A stretch of 64,000 bases of DNA, from assembly GCA_037349315.1 (NCBI GenBank), contig JBAIAC010000004.1, positions 34,661,001 through 34,725,000 of the forward strand. Direction: 5' to 3'. This document shows positions 33,074 to 45,249 of this stretch, in pieces. Under the pieces are notes generated by a model. The model saw nothing but the letters and a program-made list of their open reading frames with translations, ran no database searches and was not told the origin of the DNA. The position numbers and the translations under genes are program-made. Source of the DNA: Chelydra serpentina (Eukaryota > Chordata > Testudines > Chelydridae). The first letter of the stretch is position 1, and each line of letters begins with the position of its first letter.

Positions 33074-33744
33074 TAAAGGCCCATGCCTGGGCTCCCAGCT
33101 CACAGAGTTGCATGATGAGATCAGAATCTAAGCTTCCATTTTGAAAAAAACCCAATATATTTTTAGACCTCCCGGATGCAAAGAAAAGTTTCAGAATGGG
33201 ACTCTAGCATAACTGATGCCTGCCTGGCTCCGCAGCTAGTATGAAGCAATAGTACCAAGGGGTGCGAAATGCTCTATTCAGTCTTAACTCTCAACCCTGC
33301 TGCCTCCCTGAGGGGTAGGGCCACATCTCAGGGGCCAGATCATGACACCACGATGCCCTATATGTGTTATGCCTAGTGCCCCGGCTTGCCTTAATTTAAC
33401 CTTGGTGCTAGGCACTGTACAAACACATAGTAAGAGACAGTCCCTGCCACAAAATGTTTATAATCTAGTACAGAGCCAAACAAATAATAAAACCCATCTC
33501 TTCTAAAAACCAAACAGAAATGAGAATGAAAAAAAAAGTTTATGATCATACATGGTGGTTTTTGCATGCAGAAAACTGTCATTTTTGACAAGCTGTTTCC
33601 AAGGTGAATTTCCACCCTGGGCAAATAAGGAAAATTCTAGATTTTTCCCCGTGGCTAGAATTTTCACATGAAAACATTATACAAAGCTGTGTCAGCAGGT
33701 GGAAATTCACCATTTTACTTTGGATTAAATACAGTGTGATTCTC
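33074..33744. other. No gene; repeat fragment at 33385-33490
   Basis: The fragment 'ggtgctaggcactgtacaaa' through 'acaaaatgtttataatctag' is another copy of the repeat at 5215. The rest is unrecognised. Confidence 0.4.
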
Positions 33745-34029
33745 AGTGGACATCTTCACTATGGAGCAAAATCAGCGCTACTGCAATCAAAGCATCAATG
33801 TAGTGGGTCTGGTGAAGGCGTGTTAAATCAATGGGAGAGCACTCTCCCATTGATTTCTGTACTCCACCTCCCTGAGAAGGTAAGTTGGCAGGAGAGCATC
33901 TCTCTTCGACACAGCACAGGGTAGACACTGCGCTAAGTGGATCTAGCTACGTTGACTTCAGTTATGTTATTCACGTAACTGAAGTAGCATAGCTTAGATC
34001 GATTTACTGTGGTAATGTAGACCAGGCCT
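33745..34029. mobile_element. Harbinger-like MITE
   Basis: The left end gtggacatcttcactatg and the right end 'ggtaatgtagaccaggcct' are diverged inverted repeats. The body includes the hairpins aatgggagagcactctcccatt and ttcagttatgtt...cacgtaactgaa. Confidence 0.6.
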
Positions 34030-34424
34030 CAGACAAAAATACAGCTCTTTTCACATGCACTTTTATCTTTAAGTTCAGTAATTTCTCAGCACTCCTCTAT
34101 TCACATTTTAGTGTACATTGATTTTAGCTACAATTGTGAGCCAACCTGCTGTGAGATTGGTTGGAGAAATCTGATCATCAATCCCTTTCTATCATCTGAC
34201 CCTCATTTCCCCAAAGGATTAAAATATTATTATACAAATAGCCATGTTACATTCACCTTGCTGAGGGGAGTAGTTGCTAGTGAAGGTAATGGAACTTATC
34301 ATGCATAAGGTAAACAGGATGTGGCTCATGTATAATCCATATGTATTGCAGTATGTGTGTACAAAATGAATTGTGATCTAGGGGTCATTTCTTCCTTCTT
34401 CTGTGTAGTAGTAAACTCTACCAT
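34030..34424. other. No gene recognised
   Basis: Unremarkable sequence. Confidence 0.4.
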
Positions 34425-35480
34425 AGAGTCATAGACTTTAAAGTCAGAAGGAACCATTATGATCCTGCACAACACAGGCCACAGAATCTCACCCACCCAC
34501 TCCTGTAATAAACCCCTAACCTATGTCTGAGCTATTGAAATCCTCAAATCATGGTTTAAAGACTTCAAGGTGCAGAGAATCCTCCAGCAAGTTACCCGTG
34601 CCCCACACTGCAGAGGAAGGCAAAAAAAAACCAGGGCATCTGCCAATCTGCCACGGAGGAAAATTCCTTCCTGACCCCAAATATGGCGATCAGCTAAACC
34701 CTGAGCACCCTGAGCACCAGCCAGACACCCAGGAAATAATTCTCTGTAGTAACTCAGATCCCACCCCATCTAACATCCCATCACAGGCCAGTGGGCATAT
34801 TTACCACTAATAGTCAAAGATCAATTAATTGCCAAAATTAGGCTATCCCATTGTACCATCCCCTCCATAAGCTTATCAAGCTTAGTCTTGAAGCCTGATA
34901 TGTCTTTTGTCCCCACTGCTCCCCTTGGAAGGCTGTTCCAGAACTTCACTCCTCTGATGGTTAGAAACCTTCATCTAATTTCAAGTCTAAACTTCCTGAT
35001 GGCCAGTGTTTATCCATTTGTTCTTGTGTCCACATTGATACCGATCTTAAATAATTCCTCTCCCTCCCTGGTATTTATCCCTCTGATATATTTATAGAGA
35101 GCAATCATATCTCCCTTCAGCCTTCTTTTGGTTAGGCTAAACAAGCCAAGCTCTTTGAGTCTCCTTTCATAAGACAGGTTTTCCATTCCTTGGATCATCC
35201 TAGTAGCCCTTCTCTGTACCTGTTCCAGTTTGAATTCATCCTTCTTAAACATGGGAGATCAGAACTGCACACAGTATTCCAGATGAGGTCTCAACAGTGC
35301 CTTGTATAACGGTACTAACATCTCCTTATCTCTACTGGAAATACCTCGCCTGATGCATCCCAAGACCACATTAGCTTTTTTCACGGCCATATCACATTGG
35401 TGACTCATAGTCATCCTGTGATCAACCAATACTCTGAGGTCCTTCTCCTCCTCTGTTACTTCCAACTGATGCATCATAAG
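34425..35480 (-). mobile_element. CR1 LINE 3' end with C-terminal coding
   Basis: The minus strand encodes two adjacent frames of the CR1 C-terminus: MMHQLEVTEEEKDLRVLVDH and KEMLVPLYKALLRPHLEYCV (35259-35504), then KLEQVQRRATRMIQGMENLS and RRLKELGLFSLTKRRLKGDM (35010-35252). A frameshift near 35255 separates them. The 3' UTR runs to 34425, ending (reversed) 'gaaccattatgatcctgcac' and catagagtcatagac. This is the longest CR1 piece here, and of a different subfamily from the one at 29835. Confidence 0.9.
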
Positions 35481-36474
35481 AATCAGAATTAAATCCCACC
35501 TCACTGTTATTTCCTGAGCATGTAATATATATGTATGGTTTGATCCTGCAAGATACTCTCAATTCCTTGGATGTGTAGTGCTCTTATTATGGCTGTACTA
35601 TTGTATAGCTCCCAGGAGTGGGTAATGGCCATCATAGTAAATATAAGACCCCGAAGGGTGTATACGTTAATTTCAGACATGATTTGATAAAGAGGAGTCA
35701 CTAACTCAGTAGGAAAGGACTGAGGGAGACATACAAGACAAGAAATATTATTGTATTTATTTAGCAAGGATTACAGGAGAGAGTTCTGAAGCCTAACACT
35801 GATGGGGCTTGGCTTATTTATACCAGCAGAATATCCGGCCCTCTGTTTAGCATTTATAATTTTGTAAATCAGTGATTCTTAAACTTTAGTCTATGGTCCA
35901 TTGGAGGACTGCAAAATACTTCCAAGTATCCTGCAGAACCATTCTTGCCACAAGGTGAAGGATCTTCATTTAAAATATGGGATTTGACTCCACAGGAGCT
36001 GACCAACAACTGTGAGGTACTGAGCATGCTCAAATCTAAATGTAACTCATTTCCAAGAAACAAGTAATCAAATACATTGTTATTTAAAGACAGTTTTATT
36101 TATACTGGAAAAGAAATTGCTTCACTGTACACTGTGTTGGCCTTTGCTGAATAACTACCAAATCCTACAGTTGTTAACTTAGTCCTCCTTACCCCCAAGT
36201 TGATGGAGCTAAGCTGATTTACATCAACTGAAGAGCTGACCCAGGAAGAAATGTCTTCCTGGGAAATATATAGAGCTAAAAAAACTGACAAGACTTATTA
36301 GATTCTTCATTTCTGAGGGACCTTCACTTTTGTGATCTGAGATGTGATGCATTTTTATTAAATACGCTGTCATATCACAGTGAAAACTTGTATCCGGGTC
36401 GCTGCCTCATTTTGCAATAATGTTTTTCCATGCATAACCTTCCTGTTTGAATACAGTGTCGGTATTTTGGATTA
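35481..36474. other. No gene recognised
   Basis: AT-rich with short frames. Confidence 0.4.
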
Positions 36475-36479
36475 TTCCC

Positions 36480-37626
36480 TGTGGCATTCTGTACCTGTGG
36501 CAAGCAGGACCCTGGAACCCCCATAGTCACCATTGTCATATAATTATGATATATGTCATACAAAGCATGCCATGTAAGATATCATATGAAAGGTCAATCT
36601 GCTGAAACCGATTGTTCTGTCAAAATATGTATATCATCAGTGTGTATGAAGTTATGAGATTTTGCTGTATGGTTGTAATTTAAATATGTTGTAAGTTTGA
36701 GAGTTGTCCACTGCCAATTCTCCGGTGACAACAAAGGAGGTGATCCACTCCCAGAAGGGTGCTACATGACCATTAATCAGCAGGGGCATTGTAAACAAGG
36801 GATTTACAGGGTTGTAAGAGAGGCACCACACATGGGGATTGTTCAACCTGGTGACTCAGCAAAGCCAACCAGGACATGTTTGGGCTAGTGTCCACCAGGC
36901 ACGGGGACGGAGAATATAAAAGAGGGGACAGTGGCATTATGCCTTTGACTTTCTCCTCCCCCACCCATGCTAGAAGCAACAAGAACACTGGAAAGACAAA
37001 GACTTGAACTGAGGAGACTGGTACCAGGCTTAAAGGGGAAGCCTGTGTATTAAGAACTGTAACCTACCTGCCACCTCCAGTGGAGTGAGAAAAACTGCTT
37101 GATCCAAATACTGTCTAGTCTAATAAGGTTTAAGATTTAGACTGTACGCTTACCTTTTATTTTCTTTGGTAACTATCTCTGACCTTTTGCGCCTACCATT
37201 TATAATCACTTAAAATCCACCTTTCTATAGTTAATAAATCTATTTTGTATTTGACCTAAACTAGTGTTTTGGTTGGGAAATCTCAGCTCAGATTACAAAG
37301 GCTAGTGTGTGTCCTCTCCACATCAAGGTAGGGGCGGACTGGATAATAAACTTATACGGATCAGGCTTCTGACAGGGCAAGATGGTATATTCCAAGGTTG
37401 GGGGCTTGAGAGATTTGCTGGTGCCTTCTCTGTGTGATTTGTGAGTGGCTCGGGGAGCATTCATGCAATTTAGCGGATGTGGGGCTCCACATGCTGTTGT
37501 ACTGCGTGATAACAGTGCCCAGAGGGATTTGCTGCTTGTCACTTGCAAAGCATTGTGAGATACAGCCTAGGCTGGAAAGTTAAGGGGACAGAGTGGTACC
37601 CCAGTTCTAGGTTGTACCCCATCACA
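36480..37626 (+). mobile_element. Solo LTR (TGTGGCATT...CATCACA), 5-bp TSD
   Basis: The LTR starts tgtggcattctg and ends gtaccccatcaca, flanked by exact ttccc at 36475-36479 and 37627-37631. A TATA box, tataaaa, is at 36915-36921. The general order of segments, such as catgtaagatatcatatgaa and tgaagttatgaga, resembles the 16002-17134 family, so it may be a related subfamily. No retroviral genes adjoin it. Confidence 0.85.
36915..36921 (+). promoter_or_regulatory. TATA box of solo LTR
   Basis: The string gagaatataaaagagg sits about 435 bp into the LTR, a position like that of the TATA box at 16415. Confidence 0.5.
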
Positions 37627-37631
37627 TTCCC

Positions 37632-38114
37632 CTTCCTTAACAGCTCTGCAAATTCCAGATTGAACCATAGTTACATAATAATGCTGGTGAAGATGTCACC
37701 TGATGCAACTAAGCAAATACAGTGCCATAGAGCACTGGATTTTTTTTATTTCCTTACCAAGGCTGTTAGGCTCTCCTAAATACTTCACTGTTCCAGCATT
37801 TTTACATTTTCTGAACAGACACTTCTTGACTCAGAAACTCACCTAAAAATATCAAGCAGCAGAAGCAAAAACAACCCACTTGTACATCCATAGGAGTGGG
37901 CTGAAACACTGTCAGACAAGCTATTTGCTTGGACAACACTCATATGCTCAACCACCTGCTGCATGAATGAGCTCAGACAATGAGAACGTCTCTAACAATG
38001 TGCAGGATCCTAAAATAAATTTTAAAAGGCAATCTCAGCATTTCTGAACAGATGGATGAAATAAAAGGACATCTCCTCAATCAAGGAATCCCTGACTAGT
38101 TTATTCTTAATAAT
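37632..38114. other. No gene recognised
   Basis: Unremarkable. Confidence 0.4.
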
Positions 38115-38290
38115 AATACTTGCCACTTACTTATCTTCAAAGTACTTTGCAAACATTAACTAATACTCACAAAAGCCCCTGTGACATAGGTAAATATCAT
38201 TATCCCCTTTTCACTGAGAGGTTACATGACTGAAAAGCCACACACAATGAATCCTTTCAAAGTCAGGTTTAGGATTATTGCAACCCAGTC
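38115..38290. repeat. MIR-like ancient SINE relic
   Basis: The segment 'aaagtactttgcaaacatta' with 'tatcattatccccttttcac' is the MIR core pattern. Confidence 0.6.
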
Positions 38291-38635
38291 TTTTACTCTC
38301 TCTTTATATGGAGTGATACATCAGTTTAACAGATGACAGATATGAGCAGTAAGGAAATTGAATTGTCATTAGAAAAAAATGATTATTTACCGTAGGAAGT
38401 GCAAGAAATCTATGAACAGCTAAGAACTTCAAAGTTGTCATAAAGCTGCATACTAGAAGTGGCCAATAATTCACTATGAATAATATTAGCTGAGAATTTG
38501 AGCAATTTTTCCTTGAATAATTATTTGTGAATACATTTAGCAGTGGATTCTCCACTACACTGATAGTTTTAAAATCAAAATTAATTTTTTCCCTAAAAGA
38601 AATGTTCTAGGAATAATTTTGGAGACATTTTCTAT

Positions 38636-38712
38636 GACATATGTTATACAGAAGGTCAGACTAGATGACTCCAATGGTCCCTTCTAGCCTTTGAATCTAT
38701 GACTCTATTTTT
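38636..38712 (+). repeat. CR1 LINE 3' terminus
   Basis: The string 'gactccaatggtcccttcta' followed by gaatctatgactctat is the extreme CR1 3' end, of the same subfamily as the reversed end at 34425. Confidence 0.75.
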
Positions 38713-39233
38713 TTCCTAATGCATCTGAGTGCAAATGAGAAGATAAGATGTTATTTCTATTATGGTAGCACCTAGAGGCCCAAATCAAAATCATGGCTCC
38801 ATTGGGTAAGCCGCTGTACTAATACACAGGAAGACACAAACCCTAGGAGGGACAGGAGAGGGGAGGAGAAGGATATAATCATACACAGTTAGCCAGTGCA
38901 CTATTTCATCCCTCCAAATCATCGGAAAATTATTTTTGTTTGGTTCTTATTCATGTTATTACAAGCTATCACTTTAATGGGTTTCCTGGCCCTGCTTGCA
39001 GGCTAGGAAGCTCTGTGGGGAAGAATGCAATCTGAGTTAGTCTACAGAATGCCAGCCTAGAGCTAGGTGGGGTGAGTTGTTGCTCTCTGTTTTAGCAAGC
39101 AGCCTGCTTTGTCTCTCTTTTGGCTCTACTCATCCTTAGCTGTTTCCCCCGCTGCTGCCTTTCAGGCAGCCCTGAGGGTTCTCAGGGTTAATTGACTGCT
39201 GAATTAACCCTTTAGGATCTGGGCTAGGAAGTG
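38713..39233. other. No gene; old repeat fragment at 38745-38850
   Basis: The fragment 'ggtagcacctagaggcccaa' belongs to the repeat at 5215. The part from about 38950 may be the left side of an old LTR surrounding 39234-40530, but no boundaries are clear. Confidence 0.3.
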
Positions 39234-39782
39234 CAGGGGCGGCTCCAGGCACCAGCGCAGCAAACGCGTGCCTGGGGCAGCAAGCCGCGGGGGGCGGCGC
39301 TCTTTCCCGCCTGGCCAGGGCAGTGGGGCCGCAGGCATGCCGCCCTCCCTGCGGCGCTCCTCCAGCCCGGGGAGAGTGAGGCATGCCACCACCCTCCCCA
39401 TGGCACTCCTCCGGCCAGCTGGCTGAGAGCGGGGCATGCCGCCGCCCTCCCCGCGGCATTGCTCCGGCCAGCCGGGGGAGAGCAGGGCATGCCGCCGCCC
39501 TCCCCGCGGCATTGCTCCAGCCGGCTGGGGGAGAGCGGGGCATGCCGCCGCCGCCCTCCCCATGGCGCTGCTCCGGCCAGCTGGCCGGGGGAGAGTGGGG
39601 CATGCTGCACTCCCCGCCGGTGCCCCAGCCAGGGCGGCGGGCATGCCGCGCTCCCGGCCGGGGGAGAGGGGTGGCCAGTGGCTTTTTTGCCTGGTGCGGC
39701 AAAAAAGCCAGAGCCGGCCAGGGGAGACGGGTGGCCGGCGGCTTTTTTGCCTGGGGCGGCAAAAAAGCCAGAGCCGGCCCTG
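39234..39782. mobile_element. GC-rich hAT MITE with internal minisatellite
   Basis: The ends caggggcggctcc and, reversed, cagggccggctct are hAT-type inverted termini. Inside, 39365-39610 holds four to five tandem units of roughly 53 bp built around ggcatgccgccgccctcccc. A second unit of about 60 bp with the hairpin ggcttttttgcc...ggcaaaaaagcc is repeated twice at 39665-39780. Because the region is GC-rich and repetitive, long spurious frames appear on both strands. No 8-bp duplication is visible. Confidence 0.7.
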
Positions 39783-40245
39783 GTGCCCTGGTACTCTCAC
39801 ACCCCTCTCCCCAACCCCTCCTGAGAGTTGGGCAGAGGAAACACTTCCCCAGGCAAAGAGAGTGAATTAAGTCACATGATAGATGGTCATGTGACTAAAC
39901 CAGGCCTCTGGGGACATAAAAACAGAGGCCTATGGAGGTTCAAAGGAGGACTGCAGAGTGAAGCTGCAGGATGAGAGAATCTCCTGCAGTGGTCTCTGTT
40001 GAAGGACGTCATGGCTTGATGGAAAGCCCTAGCTGGAGGTTTTGTTTCCCTTTTGGGGAGAAGGCAAATGAGACAGGACAGGCCAAGCCAGGCCATGCTC
40101 TCTTCTCCAGAGGCTCAGAGACCAGTAAGAGGCAGTACCTCAGGGAGAAGGGGCTGTGCTGATCTTAAGGCTGGGTTGGAAGTCTTTTTGTGTTTATTTT
40201 TTGAAAAGTATGCTACTAAACTGGAACCTAATAAGGGACCTAAGG
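39783..40245 (+). other. Possible LTR-derived sequence with TATA-like box at 39915
   Basis: The string ggggacataaaaacagagg and the flanking composition suggest an LTR promoter, but termini were not found. Confidence 0.25.
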
Positions 40246-40247
40246 GA

Positions 40248-40387
40248 CATTTCCACTGCTTGCATCCAAAGAAGTGGGTATTCACCCACGAAAGCTTATG
40301 CTCCAATACCTCTGTTAGTCTATAAGGTGCCACAGGACCCTTTGTCGCTTCTACAGATCCAGACTAACACTGCTACCCCTCCGATAC
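40248..40387 (+). mobile_element. PLE tail-only insertion
   Basis: The tail begins ccactgcttgcatccaaaga and runs through cacgaaagcttatgctcc and 'tgttagtctataaggtgcca' to 'actaacactgctacccctcc'. It matches the unit at 63147-63282. The flanks share only imperfect similarity (ctaaggga/ctaagaaggga), so the target duplication is decayed. Confidence 0.8.
40265..40303 (+). other. Hammerhead-like core, mutated
   Basis: The stem II hairpin and GAAA-gc-ttat-gc-tc are intact, but the conserved ccgatga has become ccaaaga. Confidence 0.4.
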
Positions 40388-41389
40388 TAAGAAGGGATGT
40401 TGTTGGAATTGTGGAAGCCGTTTTCTGAGTTTATTGAGAAACCCAAAGGAGAAACTGAGGCAGGAAGCTGCAGAATCAGCTCTGACCATGAGTGTGTGTG
40501 TAGGAGGCAACTGACACTGTTACACAATGTTACTACAATGTCTATATTGAGCAGGCTTAACGATATTTTTTGCACAGATGTAACACAATATGTTCAGTGT
40601 TTGTAATACAACTTGGAAAAAAAGTATCTGACACTTATTAAACCTGACATCACTAAAGGCCTGATCTTCTAAAATTAAGGTAGGACTTGTACTGCCAATT
40701 CATATTATTTTTGCACAGAAATGGCTCACACAGTTTATCTTTTGAATCACCAAAATTCATTGCACTATTCAACCCTGCATGTAGATTTAGGTGCTTAGAG
40801 CAAGCAGGATAATAAAACTTGAAAAGATGTATGGAAAATAAGGGGAAATATGTTCATAAGTCACAAATGGACTGCAAAAGCCTGGCTTGGCATCACAGAA
40901 ATACAAGACAGTTCATCAGCTTGACAGACAGTCCTGGAAATGAAATGGAATGGTCAGGCATCACTAATGTGATTAGCTCACTTGATTTCATGGTTTTAAA
41001 AAAGTAAATGAGTTGTCCCAAATGTGATTTAGTGTTTTAGTAACTTGTGCATCATGGATCAGTAAACAGTTGTTGTTGTGGGTTATCTTAACCTTGAAAT
41101 GTTTAGGCTCTGAATCAGTTTTGCTTTGTGAAGAAAGGTCTTGTTGCAAATTCAAATTCTTGTTTCAAAACCCTCTTGGTTATACATTTTGTATTCTGAG
41201 GCAACTGGATTGGTAACGTCTTTCTAGTCTATCTAGCCAATTCACATTCCTATATCTCACCCATCACAGCGGTATCGAAAGACCTATAAGTGATGCATGA
41301 TGCAACGTGACTAGCCTGTCATGTGTAGATCTTTTTATAATCCACTCTCCTCTCATAGGTCACCATCTCTTCTCAAAACTGCTGTGAAA
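40388..41389. other. No gene recognised
   Basis: Short frames only. Confidence 0.4.
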
Positions 41390-42170
41390 GTGTTCTTAAA
41401 ACGAACATGTGCTGGTCCTTAAAGTGCTCTTAAAACGAACATCCGAGACTGCTATAACATGAAATATATGGCAGAATGCGGGTAAAACAGAAGAGGAGAC
41501 ATACAATTCTCCCCCAATGAGTTCAGTCACAAATTTAATTAATGCATTATTTTTTTAACGAGCATCATCAGCATGGAAGCTTGTCCTCTGGAATGGTGGC
41601 CGAAGCATGAAGGGGCATACAAATGTTTAGCATATTTGGCTCATAAATTCCTTTCAACACTGGCTAAAAAAGTGCCTGTTCTCACTTTCAGGTCACATTG
41701 TAAATAAGAAGCAGGCAGCATTATCTCCCATAATGTAAAGAAACTTGGCTGAACAAGAAATAGGATTGAGTGGACTTGTAAGCTCTCAAGTTTTACATTG
41801 TTTTATTTTTGAGTGCAGTTATGCAACAACAAAAAAATCTACATCTGTAAGTTATGCTTTCATGCTAAAGAGATTGCACTACAGTACTTGTATGAAGTGA
41901 ATTGAAAAATACTATTTTTTTAATCATTTTTACAGTGCAAATATTTGTAATCAAAAATCATATAAAGTGAGCACGGTACACTTTGTATTCTGCGTTTTGT
42001 AATAGAAATCAATATATTTGAAAATGTAGAAAAACATCCAAATATATTTAATAAATTTCAATTGATATTCTGTTCTTTAACAGTGCGATTAATCATGAAA
42101 CATTTTAATCGCAATTAATTTTTTTCAGTTAATCGCACGTTAACTGCAATTAATCGACAGTCCCATTAAT
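41390..42170 (+). mobile_element. hAT relic with transposase C-terminus and 3' end
   Basis: This shares its right part with the element at 18274-19133 (aagagattgcactacagtac, 'aatttgaaaatgtaga'-type sequence, and 'gcgattaatcatgaaacatt'). It also keeps more transposase: decayed codons read FSLSGHIVNKKQAALSP, the hATC dimerisation signature, preceded by WNGGRSMKGHTN from the segment that normally contains a W-W-K-H motif. Stops and frameshifts abound. The right end is near 42165; the left end and any duplication are unclear. Confidence 0.75.
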
Positions 42171-42219
42171 TACTGAACAAATTTTATGGTTTTCAGGGAC
42201 GACAGTATCCGTGTCCAAG

Positions 42220-43077
42220 CATTCTATGCTGTAGGTCTACAGAAGCCTAGACACAGACTCAGATCACTGCACGGTGATCACTACAGTCAGAATCACACTG
42301 AATATTTCAAAATTTGCAAATGACAAGAGAATTTACAATGTTGAAGCTTTGAAAAATAAAGCTTATCATTACCTTTCAGAATACAATTGGTGGCTGCATT
42401 GCCCCTTTCTTAGACTTAGAGGACACAACAGTGAAACAGCTCTGGGCAGAGGCAGAATACATCATTCATGCCATGAGTGAGAAGGTTGTAGGGATGAGGT
42501 TGTATCCAAAAAAGGAAAGACTGGGTGACACCAGAGATTGAAAACCTAACAAAAAGAAAAATAAAAGCAGCATATAAAGAACACCTGGAAGCTGAAGATT
42601 GCCCCCTGAGCAGAAAAACAAATACAGACAGCTCAACAAGGAACTAAGCGGAATGGCTAGAGAGAGCAGGTGAAGACATTAAAAAAACACTTTCAGAAAA
42701 ATCAATGCAAGAAGGCTTTTTCAGAAAATTAGACTACTATCAACAAAGCTAACACCTGTAACATGTCTGCGAGTAGATAAAGATCAAAAGTGGGAAAGAA
42801 TATTTTCCTCAGTTATTGAATGTCAGTAGTCCTTGAGGCCATCAACTGCAAAGGCATCACATATTGGAAGTGAAAATTGAAGCCACAATCAGGTCCCTGA
42901 AAAACAAACAGCAAGGTACATGGTCCACATGGTATATCACCTGAAGTGTTAAAACATGGTGAAAGAGGCTTGGTCATGCTCCTTTGCAAACTATTTAACC
43001 TTATTTGGATGAAGGGTGAAGTCCCTGAAGACTGGCAATGCTCAATCATTGTACCACTTTTTAAGCAAGGTGACCTG
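42220..43077 (+). pseudogene. LINE linker and RT block 1 (left part)
   Basis: The sequence starts in the endonuclease-RT linker (VRITLNISKFANDKRIYNVE, then LDLEDTTVKQLWAEAEYIIH-like reading across a frameshift) and reaches the RT palm. The frame at 42946-43158 is the readable part. It ends at the LTR target duplication cctg (43074-43077). In the living element this protein would prime reverse transcription at the target site. Confidence 0.65.
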
Positions 43078-43640
43078 TGGGACAAAGTTCCTCCTCTACC
43101 TCGGTGGGTCCTGCGCTTATTGGCGGATTCTGCTTGCCTCAGAGATCTTCCCCTCTAGTAGAATCCACAGTCCAGGTTAACTCCTCCTGTGTCTGATCAG
43201 GAGTTGGGAGGTTTGGAGGGAACCCGGGCCTGCCCTCTACTCCGGGTTCCAGCCCAGGGCCCTGTGGACTGCAGCTGTTTAGAGTGCCACCTGGAGCAAC
43301 TGCACGACAGCTACAACTCCCTGGGCTACTTCCCCATGGACTCCTCCCAACACCTTCTTTATCCTCACCACGGGATCTTCCAGCAGTACGCCCTCTTACT
43401 CTCAGCTCCTAGTGCCTCTTGCTCCCAGCTCCTCACACGCAACCTCCTTCCACAGCTCCTGACATGAGCCCTTCACTGACTCACTGGGAGGCTTTTGACT
43501 AGTTTCAGCCAGCGCCTGATTGGCTGCAGGTGTCTCAATCGACCTCCCTGCCTTCTGGAAAGTTCTTAATTGGCCCCAGGTGTCTTGATTAACCTGGAGC
43601 AACTGCCATAAGATATCAGGGATATGTTTAGCCTGGGGCT

Positions 43641-43673
43641 AACATACTGGTTCCTTACCACTTCCCTATAGCC
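43641..43673 (+). repeat. 33-bp target-site duplication, left copy
   Basis: The sequence aacatactggttccttacca plus 13 more bases recurs at 46579-46611 with one mismatch (43665). Confidence 0.9.
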
Positions 43674-43724
43674 TGATGGGGGCTGTGAGTGACTCTGCCA
43701 GCGAGGATCCCCCCAGCCCTCCTC

Positions 43725-44965
43725 ATGGCATCTCTCCTCTTTGCAACATTGAACACCCGGGGCTGTAGGATGGGTCTCTGCAGGAGCCAGGTGCTCTCCT
43801 TCCTTCGGGAGGGGGGGTACTCTGTAGTATTCCTGCAGGAGACCCATATGGATCCAGCCGCTGAAGACAGCTGGCGGCTGGAATGGGGGGACAGAGTCTA
43901 CTTCAGCCATCTCTCTGTTCGCCAGGCTGGAGTGGCGACCTTGTTCTCCCCCGACCTACGGCCTGCGGTGCTGGGGTTTGCCGAGGCTGTGCCGGGCCGC
44001 CTGCTGCACCTACGGGTCCGTATGGAGGGGCTCGTGGTCAATCTCATCAACATCTATGCCCCGACACCGGGCCCGGAACAACTTCTTTTCTATCAGCAGG
44101 CGTCCACCTTCCTCGGCACCTTGGATCCTCGCGAGTGCCTGGTCCTGGGCGGGGATTTTAACAACACCCTTGAAAAACGGGACCGCTCTGGGATCGAGCA
44201 GTGCCCGGCCGCCGCGGACGTCCTCAGGGAGATTGTCAAACATCACTCCCTGGTGGACGTCTGGCGCGACCACCACCCGGGCGACAGCTCAACCTTCACC
44301 TTTGTCCGGGTGGAGGCCCATCGTTCGCACCACTCCCGGTTGGACCGCATCTATTTATCACATTTTCACCTTTCGCGGGCCCACTCCTCCAGCGTCCGGC
44401 CGGCCCCGTTCTCTGATCATCATCTCGCTACCGTGACAGCCTCTCTCTGCGCGGAGAGGCCGGGGCCAGCCTATTGGCTTTTTAATAACAGTTTGCTGGA
44501 GGATGTGGGTTTCGTGGCGTCCTTCCGGGAGTTCTGGCTGGCCTGGCGAGGGCAGCGGCACACCTTTCCCTTGGCGTGGCGATGGTGGGATCTAGGGAAG
44601 GTACGCGCCCGGCTCTTCTGCCATGACTACACCCGGGGCGCCAGCCAACGGAGGGATGCGACGATAGAGCAGTTGGAACGGGAGGTCTTAGAGCTGGAGA
44701 GGCGTCTGGCCGCCAGCCCTGAGGATCCATCCCTCTGTGGGGCATGCCGGGAGAAGCGGGAGGAGCTCCGGGAACTCGAAGATCATCAGGCTCGGGGCAC
44801 CTTCGTTCGATCCCGCATCCGTCTCCTTCGGGAGATGGATCGCGGCTCCCGCTTCTTCTATGCCCTGGAGAAAAAGAGGGGGGCTAAGAAACACATCACC
44901 TGCCTCCTCGCAGAAGATGGCACCCCCCTCACGGATCCAGTGGAGATGTGCGGGAGGGCCAAGGC
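43725..44965 (+). pseudogene. Tx1-like ORF2 N-terminal part: AP endonuclease and linker
   Basis: The likely start is the ATG at 43725 (MASLLFATLNTRG), which fits the usual ORF2 beginning better than the upstream in-frame ATG at 43689. AP-endonuclease motifs appear in order: LNTRGC, VVFLQETHMDP, VNLINIYAP, VLGGDFNN, LDRIYLS and SDHHLATV. The catalytic N, E, D-x-N and D-H residues are present, so the domain looks intact. A helical linker with DATIEQLEREVLELERRLAA follows, ending in RTRS/RIRLLREMDRGSRFFYAL-type sequence that leads to RT. The frame breaks near 44965. In the family this nuclease sets the target site, in line with sequence-specific insertion in many Tx1 members. Confidence 0.85.
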
Positions 44966-45057
44966 CTTCTCTCTCCGGATCCGACCGATCCTAATGCTTG
45001 CAGAGTGCTCTGGGACGAACTCCCTACGGTCAGCATGGGCGACCGAGACCGGCTAGA

Positions 45058-45171
45058 GCTGCCTCTCACTCTGGCCGAGTTCTCGGAAGCCCTCCGTCGC
45101 ATGCCAACTAATAAATCTCCGGGACTGGACGGGCTGACCGTGGAGTTCTACCGCATGTTCTGGGACGTGCA
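45058..45171 (+). pseudogene. Tx1-like ORF2 RT block 1
   Basis: This short block reads TLAEFSEALRRMPTNKSPGL then DGLTVEFYRMFWDV, the first conserved RT segment (N-K-S-P-G-x-D-G). The reading then passes directly into C-terminal sequence, so the central palm with the FADD motif is missing. Confidence 0.8.
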
Positions 45172-45249
45172 GGTAGTCCGGCATGGAGCATATTGGCACA
45201 TGCCTTCCTACGCCGCTTCTGAGGGCTCCGATATGACCGGCAGCTCCTT

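Noticed and set aside
39136..39870. Long open frames on both strands (up to 208 codons)
   Set aside because: They overlap in several frames of a GC-rich tandem repeat in a hAT MITE; the peptides are low-complexity Pro/Ala/Arg and have no family features.
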